Positions 11,763 through 22,861 of a stretch of DNA of 64,000 bases are shown one piece after another. The DNA comes from Cinnamomum chago (Eukaryota; Streptophyta; Magnoliopsida; Laurales; Lauraceae). The notes under the pieces are model-generated. The model worked only from the letters and a program-made list of their open reading frames with translations, was not told the DNA's origin and did no database searches. Positions within the stretch are counted from its first letter, which is position 1; each line of letters begins with the position of its first letter. Position numbers and translations under genes: made by a program. The stretch is taken from contig CP142455.1 of NCBI GenBank assembly GCA_038049695.1, positions 65,916,501 to 65,980,500 on the forward strand, given 5' to 3'.

Positions 11763-12100
11763 TGTTGAAGATCTATACTTGATTATTTTTTATGATTTAT
11801 TTTTATCGTGTTGAATGGGTTTCTGTTGTGTCCCGGCTAGTCATAAGGCCTGGAAAGTGGAAACAGAACACTGACTTGTTTAGTTCTGCCCAATTCACCC
11901 TATTGAATTTGCCAGTTGGTTTGAGGGTTCTGAGGGCCTTTCCTTCGTTTATCCTAGGGTCCATTTCACCTGAATAGGTTGGCACATCATGAAGAATTTG
12001 ACTTGATGATCTAGGACCTTCTAAGACTTGATCTTCTAGTCTTCATTCACTCGATCTTCGTTGATGAGGCTACCAAAAGCAAGATCTTGGCTTTGACACA
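11763..12100 (+). mobile_element. Probable 3' LTR of the Copia remnant
   Basis: The sequence begins TGTTGAAGATC immediately after the Copia polypurine tract, the expected place and form of a Copia 3' LTR start. The right end is not resolved; 12100 is an estimate. Confidence 0.5.
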
Positions 12101-12599
12101 GAATTGACAACAAAAGGGTAGTGCAGATATGACAAGGGTAGTGCAATGATATGATGATGATGATTGAGGAACTTTTTTTCGAAACTAGAACCTGGATGTA
12201 GCTTCAAGCAATCTGTTCCATCAACACTGTTTCTTTCCTATAAAGTCCTAAGTTAAATTGTAAGCATTTATTAATTTTCAAGCTATGGTCTATGGAAAGT
12301 TGGGGCTTTGGAGATATAAGCTCATGAACAAAACGTGGCCACATGTATGAAAATAGTGTAAATTTAATTGCGGGGGAAAAGGTAAAAGGCATTGTAGTTT
12401 TCCCCATTTTGTAAAGAAAAGTTTTAATATTTGCATGTTAATTAATGTTTCCACTGAGGAGTTCGTTGATTTCCTCATCTTTTAAATAAATTCTAGTATC
12501 CTGCCAAATCATTCATCCGTTCATGGTTTTTTGGAACCAAATTTTTTGTTGAATATTTTATTTTATGCTTTTATATTTCCGTTGCATGTTCCTCCATAG

Positions 12600-15500
12600 G
12601 ATGCCAAGGTAACAATGCTTGGTGTGGTCCCGAGTATTGTTCGTGCTTGGAAAAATACAAATTGCACTGCTGGGCTTGATTGGTCCACCATAAGGTAAGC
12701 ACGTTGTGAAAGGTATTCTTTAGTATTCTTGTTTCCTTTTTACTTACTGGCGTTTATGTTTATATTTAGAGTCTGCATATTTTCATTAGGGAAATAAATT
12801 AATATTCGAATGAACATTCGCCTGGCCCGACAAACTCTATTCCATAAGCAGAACCACCTTTAGTGATTCAAAATCATTATTTGGTTCGCTCTTTGGTGAA
12901 TGGTAGACACCCCAAAAATCATCATCCAAACTGTCCAAATATCCGCTATTTAATGTGCATCATCGGTTGAAGTTGTCCATTTTTCAAAGATGATTAGGAT
13001 CATCTGATATAGATAGCTTTTCAATAAAAGAATAACTGATTTGGAGATCTTGTGGCATGGTCAATTCCTTGATAGGAATGTGCAAGGTAATTGCTTGCAT
13101 TATTACAAAGTCAACACACCTGATTGATGCTGAATCGGGAAAAAAAGTGCTCTCTCTTCCTATAAACCATTATGACTTTCTTTTTCCTGTATGTGGATTT
13201 CTTATGAACCAGAACTTTGGATTTTTAAGTCACTGAAATTTTGGCCTTATTTAAGTCACTAGTGATAACTTGATTATTCTATTTGACATCTAATAGGTGC
13301 TTCAGCTCCACTGGTGAGGCATCTAGTGTAGATGAGTACCTGTGGCTAATGGGAAGAGCTAACTACAAGCCTGTCATTGAGTATTGTGGTGGTACTGAGA
13401 TTGGCGGTGGATTTGTTACTGGATCATTATTGCAGTTCCAATCATTGGCTGCCTTCAGTACACCAGCTATGGGTTGTACCCTTTTCATCCTTGATGGTGA
13501 TGGAAATCCTCTTGTAAGCATTGCTCAACTTTCTGCTAATTTAATTTGAATATGAACCCTCTAGTACATAATTACATCACAGATATGCAGGAGTGACATC
13601 TGATGAATGCATGAATTCTCATATGTTTGCAATGAAAGATTAGCTCATGTGCATTTAGTATTAAGACCAGGAGCTTCAGGAGGCCCATTGGTACTGCTCT
13701 GTCATGTTATCCAATATTCAACTAGACCATTGCCTCACTTCATCCCTTCAAAAGAATATTTCATATTGATATGTCGTCGAACTGCCTTACCGATGTTCGT
13801 GCATCTGTGGATATCCTTCTCCCAGTTACTTGCATGAACACAGGTCCATCTAGAGCTCCATTTTTTAAATTTCTAGCAAGCTAAAATGACATTCCTTTAT
13901 TATACCAGAAAAGCTCTTGTGGAACTTACCTTGTTGCTATGATGCCCGGATACGGCATGGATATGGTTAGGATACACCATAAACACGGAAAGGACACGGA
14001 TTTTACACATAAAAAGTGAAGTATCGGATACGATACGTTGTCCATTTCGAAGTATCCGTGCATCATAGCCTTGTTGTGATCAGAGGATATTCATGTTTTG
14101 GGCCCTAGAAGAAATGGCTGTGCCTCTAAAATCTCATGCATTGGAGAGTCATCCCATACAATTATTCTATTTATAGCTTGTTCAATGTGGACCAATTAAC
14201 CTATCTATTGACAGCCAACATGAGATATTCTGTGAAGAGTGACTTTTTATGGTGTATGACTCAATAAATTATAGGGCCAAAGAATGATTGGTCTGACTTG
14301 CTCGAGAGTGGCCCACTGTAGAGTTGCAATGTCAAACAAAACTGCATTTCTTTCAAAGCATCATATATGACTTTCAAGGCTTGTGTTGGAATTGATGTAT
14401 AAATAAATCAAAGCCTGACAATGTTATTCCATTTCTAGCCGCAAACCACAGCAGCAACTGGAGAACTCGCTCTTCATCCAAGCATGTTTGGAGCTTCAAC
14501 TTCATTACTGAATGCCAACCATTATGATGTCTATTTCAAAGGCATGCCTGTATGGAATGGGAAGGTAAGTTAATTATTCCTCCATCTGCATATAACTGAG
14601 GTATGCTAACTGATGCAGGCCAAACCCATGGTCTGCCAACTAATTGGTATCAGAGTGAAGATCCAAACTCAGATCGCCGTCCAGATCGCCGATTCGAGGT
14701 AACCCGTGAAACCCGTTCCTTCCATTTATTGCGTCATCATCCTCCATTCATCCAATCAGTCCCAAACCCATTCATCACCCATATCCAAAACCCATTCTCG
14801 GCCCACCCCGGCCGACCTCAACCTTGAAACGAAACCCTGCGCCGAATACCATCCAGCCACCCAAACCAAACTGACACCCACCCCTGCTCGACACACCCCT
14901 TCCAAAACTACCAGTCCCTTCTCATTCCAATCCCACGCCCAAAAAAAAAAAGAGAAAGAAACAGCAGCAGAAGAGGGGGAAAAAAAAAGGAGTCTAGCGG
15001 TAGTAGTAGAAAGTAAGGAGAAAAAAGGAAGAAGAAAGAGTCAACAGAGAAAAAAAAAAAAAAAAACAACAGAGAGAGCAGAAAACAGTGCAGAAGAAAC
15101 TGAGAGAGAGAGAGAGAGAGCAGCAAAAAAAAAAAAAAAAAAACAGAAGACAGAAGAGCAGAAGAAAGAAGAAAGAAATAAAAAAAGAAGAAAAGAAGCA
15201 AGAAGCAGAAGAGAAGACAGAGATCGAGAAGGACATACCTGGCACCGTCGTCTTCTCGAGAGGATCTTCAACTCCACTGCAACGGACAGCACAGCACTCC
15301 CCTTGCTCTCCAAGTAGCGAAGGTTAAGAGCGAAGTTCTATTTTTTAATTTCTTCCGGCATGAAACCCAAAGCAGAAACAGGAGCAGAGCTCCTTCCTCT
15401 TACACGTGCTGTCCCCAGTCTTGACCAAGCCCAGCAATCTGATTGGGCCTGACCCGAGTTCAGGTCTGATCAGAGAACAGACCCGACCCAGCCAACTAGC

Positions 15501-18500
15501 AGCAGGATTGAAAACAAAAAAGTGTGCAGAAATCTACAGCCTGAAGTGCAGAAATTTGTAGCCTGAGTCAGGTGAGCCCACTTCCAATCCAACTCATTTA
15601 GAACGTCCAAAGCCCAGCCCAATTGCTGCCATAGTCCAGACATTAGCAGAGTTCAATTTCAGCCATTGATCTGTGATCAACAATATCTGGGCCATTTGGA
15701 ATCTGATCCACAATCTATTTCAACCTGTATACTTCTGAAAATAAAATCAATACAGCAGGTCAGCCTATTCTTTCGAAGCATTAAAGTTTTATGTTCATCT
15801 TGCATCAAAATCAGTATGAGAAACATTGGTCCCTCGGATGAAGTTCAAAGTTATTTATATCAATACAAATATGGAAATTGTTATTTTGAGAATGAGGTCT
15901 ACTTTCATGAATTCCTCTATTTGAAGCAAAAGGAGTTATCAATTGATGAATATACTATCCGATTTCGAAAACTACAACATCTATGTGCATTGAATGAAAG
16001 TGAGTCACATGATGTCACTCGTTTTATGAGAGGGTTAAACTCTGATCTAGAGGAGAAAATGAAGTTTTGTCAAACTGTTCAAGAAGCATACAAAGAAGCT
16101 ATCAATGTTGAGCACATGCTTCGACAATCTCACATACAGCAATGTAAACCTCAAGAAAGAAGTACCCAACAAAGAAGAAGAGCTCATATTGTTGAAACAC
16201 ATTTTTCCAGAGAGGATAATCCCAAGCTTGTCATACGCTGACTTCTCACCACAAGTAAGATGGAAGTAGAAGAATGGAAACAACATGCAAAATTCCAAAC
16301 ATGTGTAAGGTGTGAAGGCGAGCTAGCTAATCTGGTTATTGATCGCAGCAGCGTGATAAACTTCGTTGCGCAAGAAGTGATTGACAAGCTTCATTGGCCA
16401 ACCGAGAAGCTCCTGAAGCCATATAGAGTTACATGGGCCAATGATGTAATCATTCCAGTAACTCATCGATGTTTGGTATCTTTCAAGATTGGCAATTATG
16501 CAGATAATATTTGGTGTGATGTTATCAATATGAATGTCACTCATATTCTTCTTGGAAGACCATGGCTTTTGGATATGAATGTGCATACTGACGAAGATAA
16601 TAACATACATTCTTTTCTTTGGAAAGGACAATGGATCGAACTCATTCCATTGCCATCGACAACACCCGCTCCATCTACATCTTCACCTCCAATTGAAGAA
16701 TCAAGGAGTGAGCAGAAGGAAGAAACATATGTCGTGCTTGTGCCACAAGAGCTACAAACCATGATAAAAGACATCAAGGATGACATTGAACAACAAGATC
16801 AAGAAACTAATGATGTCACGACACTGTCAGATGAAATAGCATGCAAAACTTTTGCTATGGAGCATATTTATGAAGAGTCAGACAACACAAGGACAAAAAT
16901 TATTGCTATGGATAGTGCTGATCAAAAGAGGCAAGAGGCAAATGAAGAAGGTCAGCTGCATGTTAAAGACATAGATCAATGAGCAACAAGCCTAATCATT
17001 CAGTGGATCTACTAGCTGTTCGGGAGACATCAATAACAGAACAAATTGTTGATATCCCCCACATTGACTTCATCTTCGGTAATCAATGATGGATATTCAA
17101 AGATCAAGATCTGTTGGTACACATGCAACAATTGAAGCATCTAATGGTTCGATCACAGATCCAAGAAAAATGCAAACATCAAAAGAATCAATACCTCCAA
17201 TATGCTTCTAACGAGAGGAAGAAATCAATTCTCGTTCCCGAGCTATGTGAAGAATATGAAGATCAAGAACTTCGGAAGTTTGTACGCTTGATTTTTTACC
17301 CAGGTGGACATTTACAGAACTTGAGGTCGAGTTCTCTCCAAAGCGGGGGGAAACTGATGCAGGCCAGACCCATGGTCTGCCAACTAATTGGGCCCAGCCC
17401 ACAAGCCGAATAGGTCATTCATTTAGTTAGAGTTTTAATTAGTTAAGAGTCTTATTTAGAGAGTTGTTATTTATTTAGAAGTCATTAAAATTAGGAGTTT
17501 TATTTATTTGGATTATGACCAAGTTTAGTTTCCTTTATTGTTTAGGAAAGCAAAGTCCTATTAGGAAAGGGGATGTCCAACCCTTCCTATAAATATGTAA
17601 TCCCCCTATTAGGAGAGTAGTTCATCATTATTCAATAATAAAGATTGGTTGGTTTGTTTGGTTTTCTTTTTATCTTCAATAGAAGATTGTTATTGAGTTC
17701 CGAGAGGAATTCGACTAATTCCCTTCTGCGGAATTGGTCCTCACTGGAATCCGTCCAGGATTCGACAGACTCTCTCGTAGGGCGGGCTTGTCTACACCCG
17801 TTTCATCACTACTTGCGGATCCAGGCTGCTTCACTAACCTTCGATTTGCTTGCAAATCTGTTTCCAATGTTTGCACATTCCAAAACGTGTCCCAATTATA
17901 AAGATGCTATGGCATAAAAAGAAGGCTTGGTTGATGCCATGGCAAATTAGGCAGGGCATGTGGCTGTTGGTCAACTGGTTGTGAGTGCATGAATTCAAGT
18001 ACCAGATGTAGCAAAGAAAGAAATAAAAAAAAATATTCTCAGCATAGAATACATGACAAATGGACTATTGAATAGTTAAAAGTGCTAGTGGTGCCCATTA
18101 AATTCAAATTCCTATACGACCTGTTAAGTGGACTAGCCTGATTTTTATGCCAGGGGATCTTCATAGTGGATCTCACCTGGTTCCTTTATGAGCCACATCT
18201 TCTGAGCATATACCTATTTGGATCCTTGTTCATTCAAATCTGTAGTTGATTCTCAGGTTCTTCGAAGGCATGGTGATGAGTTTGAGCGTACTGCTGGAGG
18301 ATACTATAGGGCACATGGTCGTGCAGATGATACAATGAATCTCGGAGGAATCAAAGTATGAGTTAGTAGTGATATAAGATCCAATTTTCTATTTGTTCAC
18401 AATTCTAATCCTACCATACCTATATTTTTGTACTAGGTGAGTTCCATTGAGATTGAACGCATCTGTAATGTGGTTGACAACAATGTTCTCGAGACAGCTG

Positions 18501-19195
18501 CAATTGGGGTCCCACCATTAGGAGGCGGCCCGGAACAGTTGGTCATTGCTGTTGTTTTAAAGGATAGTAACTTTGGTGCAAACTTGGACCTATTGAAAAC
18601 GGCATTCAATTCATCACTACAGAAGAAGCTGAATCCATTATTCAGGGTAATGACTTGTTTGTCAGCTGGATCTTAGAATATTACAGGAATACCAATAGCA
18701 GAATTTTAAGGTCCTACTCTTAAGTGTTAGCTGGATAATAATTCTTACATGTAGGACCCATTCTTTGGTGATCCAAACCTTTATCTGATAATTTCCATTA
18801 AGATGAGGGGATGGATAAAATATATGCTAATTTCGATATTTTTGGCCCTATGTTTGAACTTTTTTCCTGCGCTGTCTGTTTTGGGCCACTGGTTGTGGGG
18901 TTTAGATCTACTCCTCATGATGGTGTGGTGTGCTTTTTTCAAGAAGCTGGATCACTGAAACATGGGTTCCAAATGTATGTGGTTGTATCTTAAGCAAATT
19001 GTACATTCTGAGCTGAGGACCCTATAATTCCTTTCATTTGTGTTTCCAGTTACATATGTTGCATTTGAGATTTTGTTTCTGCAGGTTCACCAGGTTGTCA
19101 TTGTCCCATCCCTTCCACGAACAGCTTCAAATAAGGTCATGAGAAGGATTTTGCGCCAGCAATTCGCCCAGCTTAAGCAAGGCCCTAAACTATGA
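12600..19195 (+). CDS. AAE18: AAE18-like acyl-activating enzyme, C-terminal six exons (5' part outside window)
   Basis: Spliced exons are 12600-12694, 13297-13513, 14439-14564, 18257-18355, 18437-18646 and 19085-19195 (stop TGA 19193-19195). Every junction is GT-AG and keeps one frame, giving about 285 residues, roughly the last 40% of a protein of some 720. The product belongs to the ANL (acyl-CoA synthetase) superfamily: ATP-dependent activation of a carboxylic acid to its CoA thioester. Motifs in order: [25 protein letters not shown] (acyl-adenylate binding), [17 protein letters not shown] (hinge region), and [14 protein letters not shown] with the family's catalytic lysine near the C-terminus. 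Sequence detail such as [15 protein letters not shown] favours the AAE18 branch over AAE17. The protein ends in PKL, a plausible plant PTS1, which fits the peroxisomal location known for this clade. No upstream exon was found in 1-12599, implying an intron of at least 12.6 kb. Intron 3 carries an LTR element. All exons read intact. Confidence 0.9.
13937..14068. mobile_element. Short hAT MITE (132 bp) in an AAE18 intron
   Basis: Inverted ends CTATGATGCcCGGATAC and, reverse-complemented, CTATGATGCaCGGATAC enclose a GGATACG-rich core. Perfect 8-bp duplications CCTTGTTG flank it at 13929-13936 and 14069-14076. This is the hAT signature. A diverged relative starts near 20433. Confidence 0.85.
15666..16241 (+). 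CDS. Gag-like region of the second element (fossil)
   Basis: The segment holds [30 protein letters not shown] and [11 protein letters not shown], the pattern of the C-terminal half of Retrotrans_gag domains (order and spacing as in the Gag at 8532-9248). A basic, A-rich leader precedes it. Confidence 0.6.
   Translation: MICDQQYLGHLESDPQSISTCILLKIKSIQQVSLFFRSIKVLCSSCIKISMRNIGPSDEVQSYLYQYKYGNCYFENEVYFHEFLYLKQKELSIDEYTIRFRKLQHLCALNESESHDVTRFMRGLNSDLEEKMKFCQTVQEAYKEAINVEHMLRQSHIQQCKPQERSTQQRRRAHIVETHFSREDNPKLVIR
16260..16982 (+). CDS. Retropepsin-like region of the second element (fossil)
   Basis: Recognised by [19 protein letters not shown] at the active-site position, then [14 protein letters not shown] and an acidic C-terminal tail. 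It parallels the protease region of the element at 7167-10410. Confidence 0.6.
   Translation: MEVEEWKQHAKFQTCVRCEGELANLVIDRSSVINFVAQEVIDKLHWPTEKLLKPYRVTWANDVIIPVTHRCLVSFKIGNYADNIWCDVINMNVTHILLGRPWLLDMNVHTDEDNNIHSFLWKGQWIELIPLPSTTPAPSTSSPPIEESRSEQKEETYVVLVPQELQTMIKDIKDDIEQQDQETNDVTTLSDEIACKTFAMEHIYEESDNTRTKIIAMDSADQKRQEANEEGQLHVKDIDQ
17355..17833 (+). repeat. 3' LTR of the second gag-protease element
   Basis: Bounded by TGATGCAG and CTGCTTCA and followed by the CTAAC duplication. It contains a promoter-like TATAAATA (about 17590) and a poly(A)-signal-like AATAATAAAG (about 17634-17643). Confidence 0.8.
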
Positions 19196-19355
19196 GTCAT
19201 TGAGTTGCATGTTTCAGACCCAGGTATCAAGATCTTGATCGACCATGCCTCTCTCTTATCCGAAGCATGTGGAAAACATATTCTTGTAGTCTAAAATATA
19301 TTCAATAACATGAATCGTATTCCTTGTGCAATAGTGCATTCTAGTGCTATTCTTC

Positions 19356-19361
19356 AATAAA
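19356..19361 (+). terminator. Candidate polyadenylation signal of the AAE18-like gene
   Basis: AATAAA lies 161 bp after the stop codon in a T-rich 3' UTR-like region. Position and context fit, but no transcript evidence is visible. Confidence 0.4.
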
Positions 19362-19399
19362 TTAAATTTCAAGGTTGTACATAATCCTGTTTCTCACTC

Positions 19400-20432
19400 T
19401 CATCATAATTTTGATGATGTTTATTTTTCTTTTCTTGGAGGGTTCTTCTTGTCTCCTATTCCACTTCAAGAAAACATCTGTAACCCTTTCTTTTCTTTTT
19501 TTCTATTGATAAGGAACATCTGTTACCATTTAAAGGGGAAAAAAATTACCCTCTATTTGATCCAGAAAGTAAGTTGAAACTCCTCAAAACAAGATACGGT
19601 TGAAGATGAAAGAAATGCTTCTTTGAATTTCAATAACTTGGATCTAGTCAGCCCTGCCTCTGGGTAGCACAAGGCTTTCTATGGGCTGAGTATCTATGCC
19701 TGTACCTGAGCTAAGGCTGAGTTTTCAGCAATGATACCCAGATACTTGAAAACTGATTAATTTTTCCTCTTTAAAGTAAAATCCGTGCCCTTGCGCCAAT
19801 ATGAGTATCATACGTTTCCATGAATGACTAGTCCTTGCCCACACTTAACAGACATCAAAGGCAGGAAAAGTTATCTCCCTTAATGACTTATCTAAACATC
19901 ATGCTGCATGCTAGTAGTCTACCATTTGGCCCATGGTGAGCCTGCACACCGATGCTTAGCAAAAGTCAAATCAGGCTTAGGCCCAAGTCCTTAGTTGGTT
20001 CAATCAGATCCAGCTGCAACTTCGTGAATCGTGATTACAAAATCAAAATAAATAAATAATAAATAAAATAGGTTAAAATTGCTGGGTCATGCTTCTTTAT
20101 ACCAGTTTAGATGATTTTAACTGGTTCTTTACTGTTTGAAGGGCTTAAGTTGGAGCAAACCATCTAAGCCAATGGTACCGGTCAAACTGGGTGTGACTTG
20201 ACGATTAGGTCTGGTTGTTAGTTATTACTCATAGCTGGTTAGGTTCCATAATTACATGTAAACTTTATGTGGTCAAATGAATGACAGTGCTACCATGCAA
20301 TCAGGACAACAAAGCAAATAACGATAGTCTTCTCTAGTTTTATTTGTTGTGGTGTCATGTGCATTGCAGTAAATAGTTTAAGAGAGAATCTGTCAAAAGT
20401 TAACACCCTATAACATAGATCTTAGTGGCCTC
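19400..20432. other. Intergenic, no recognisable gene
   Basis: AT-rich spacer between the 3' ends of the convergent AAE18-like and TBL genes. No coding remnant or repeat structure was recognised. Confidence 0.5.
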
Positions 20433-20560
20433 CTATGATAATCGGATACGGCATTTCACCCATGGTACCTATGCTGATAGAGTCTGATACGGATACTTGT
20501 ATAGGATACGGCAAGATACGGTTGGGATACGCCATTAGGATACGTCTATCTCGTATTTAT
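20433..20560. repeat. Diverged relative of the CTATGATGC hAT MITE
   Basis: CTATGATAATCGGATACGGC resembles the end of the 13937-14068 MITE, and GGATACGGCAAGATACGG motifs recur as in its core. The right end and target duplication were not found, so this may be a fragment or the start of a longer member. Confidence 0.45.
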
Positions 20561-20979
20561 GGAGAAAAAAATGATATTGGATGAATTCGTTAGAAATTGG
20601 AAGAAATAGCAAAAATTGTTCAATTTTTTGTTAATCTCCCCGTGATTTTGTTATAACTTCAAAAGGGAAAAAAAAAACCCATTTCCCCTTTCCTGCAACC
20701 AAGAAAAAGAAAATAAACATACAGAGAAGGATAAGGAGAAGAAGAGGAGGAGGAGGCTAACCTCTGTAGTAGATTGTTGCTGCTCGGCTGAGGGCAACGA
20801 TCCAATCTCGGTCTTGAAGAGGCGCCGAGCAATGGTAGAGACATGGGTGATAATGTGGTTGCGGTAGGAGGGAAGATGATCTAGAGGTTCCTTCTTCTAA
20901 GGGCGAGCTTAGGATAAAATTCAGGAAGCTGCTTAGGATAACAAAAACGGCAGCTTACGAGAGCCCTGCTCTATATATA

Positions 20980-21415
20980 TTATTAGGATAACACGCACGC
21001 ATGCTAGTCCTTATGGTCTTACTGTGTGGGCCACTAAGTGGGGCCCACCTTGGGTCCCCACATATCATTGGCCAGGGGGAGGGGATAGAAAGATCCGAGT
21101 GGGGACAACCTAAATATCAAATTTGAAGTTAATACCTCTAACCCCTTCATTCGTGGTTCAAAAGTTTGACAACTTTATATAAAACATCAAAAAGTGATCT
21201 TTAATCCAACGGTCCAGTCCATTCGGATTTGTGCAAATGCAAATCCATGAGATCACTGACTATAGTGGGGGTTGTGTGTGTTCCATTTGGATGGATCATA
21301 AGGTGGGCCCCACTAGGTCGTCTGCACGGTAAGATGGTCAGTACCGTCCTCGCAGGACCATTACTCATATAGATCTTAGTAGAAGAGTGGAAATTGGTTT
21401 CCATGGAAATTCGTA
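20980..21415. repeat. Dispersed repeat with GTGGGCCCCAC motifs, copy 1
   Basis: Shares a run of similar phrases with 30880-31150 in the same order: CTAAATATsAAATTT, then TCAA or TTAA-rich text, GGTCyAGTCCATT, CATTTGGATxGATCATA and GGTGGGCyCCACT. The similarity is by eye and diverged. It looks like a non-autonomous DNA element, but no terminal repeats were resolved. Confidence 0.45.
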
Positions 21416-21913
21416 CCCACCATAAACGATCTCCTCTTGTTGTATTTGCCTTGGTGCGAGCAATTTCTTGTTCTTATTCTCAAGCATTCACCTTCATTTA
21501 TTTGGTGAGGCTCATGCAACTCTTAAATGAGTTGACCACAACCACAGCAGGATCCATCTGTTGCTTAGTTTGATCTCTAGATTTGGGTCCTAGGTTATGA
21601 AGGCGTTGAGGTGTTTGATAGAACTTTAATTTCCCTTTCAACATAAATGCACAGAATTTTCATGCTAAATAGGCCTCATATGAGAACTAGCTTGTCGGAC
21701 TCACGTGGGCCAACAAAAATCATTTACTTGGCTTATAGTAATTCATGAAATTCTTCTCCATCCAAAATCATTTACAGTAATTTATTGGCCCCTTCACTGC
21801 AATTAAGGCATACCTGTCTCCTCTCAAATAACCCCTTACACTACTTCAGTAGGTTCTTAAATAAAGCAAAAGATACTCACATGAACCCCCATTCTCATGG
21901 GATAAAAAGGCAT

Positions 21914-21932
21914 TGAGAGAGAGAGAGAGAGA
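21914..21932. repeat. (GA)n microsatellite just past the TBL stop
   Basis: About nine GA repeats lie within 40 bp downstream (minus-strand sense) of the TBL stop codon, so they probably fall in its 3' UTR. Confidence 0.8.
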
Positions 21933-21948
21933 CATTCATTCAACACTA

Positions 21949-22822
21949 TTATTTGTAGAACTTATCATTAGACAACTCTCCGCCTTCCATTTTCAGTAGC
22001 TGAAGCAAGAAGTCATTCCATGCATCAATAGGCCCTGGCAAGCACCAATGCAGACAGTCGTTGTGCATTGTCACATTGGCATGTGGACTGTGCCCATAAT
22101 GACTGGGGTGTCCATCTGGTCTCAGCAATGTAGCCTGAGTCGTATTAAGTAACCTAAACTTCAACCCCCTCTTCCTTCCCTCCTTTGCCGCGGCTTGGAA
22201 TTCCTCCACTTGGGTCCTGTAAATCTCAAGGTTGAGCCCCTCCAACATCATTTCGTTGCTCCTGAGAGGCCTTGTTCTCACACAGTCACCTCCTTTGTCC
22301 CAGTCTCCATTCTCGAAGTGAGAAGGCGAGAAAGTTCTCAGGAATGTAATGCCCTTAAAGTTCTCTAGGCTGTTGATTGCATGGAATGCGGTCCTGAATG
22401 CTCTTCTGTAGCTGTAGCGGAATGTAAGGTCAGTGATGTTCTTGTTCAGGCAGTAGTGACAGCCAACGAGGTGGCCTTCTTCGTAGAACATTGTTGGGCG
22501 AAAAAACCAGTGACCAGCTGAGATAATCACATAGTCAAATTCAGTGATCTGGGTTGTCCAGTCATCATCAAATTCGTCAAGGTAGAGGTTGAAGAGTCCA
22601 GTGTATGTTGGCCCATTTGCACCTGCATCCTTGCTTCTTACAAGAAATGGGGCCCAGAAGTTTGCAATGGTGAGGTTGTAGCTGGAGTAGAACCACCGTC
22701 TGGACATGTCATCTGAAGTTGGGGAGATGTCGATGGGGTATTCCACCTATGGAAAGATCAAGAAAAAAAAAATAGTCGGGGGAGCTTGAATAATCAAAAC
22801 ATGAATAATTTAAAATACAAAT

Positions 22823-22861
<39 letters not shown>

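Larger units (their letters stand above)
14611..17833 (+). mobile_element. Second gag-protease LTR element, inside AAE18 intron 3
   Basis: A perfect 5-bp target duplication CTAAC lies at 14606-14610 and 17834-17838. The element starts TGATGCAG and ends CTGCTTCA. The 3' LTR is 17355-17833, preceded by a G-rich polypurine tract. The left end begins with the same LTR start, and a TTGGTATCAGAG primer binding site (initiator-Met type) lies close behind. Internally there is a Gag-like region (15666-16241) and a retropepsin-like region (16260-16982) but no polymerase or integrase. Layout, primer site and end motif match the element at 7167-10410, though the sequences differ considerably. It is broken, with several lesions. 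Confidence 0.8.

Noticed and set aside
14706-15317. 203-codon plus-strand frame rich in Lys/Glu and matching Leu/Phe-rich minus frames
   Set aside because: It is made of purine runs in the leader of an LTR element; the composition is low-complexity and no domain is present.
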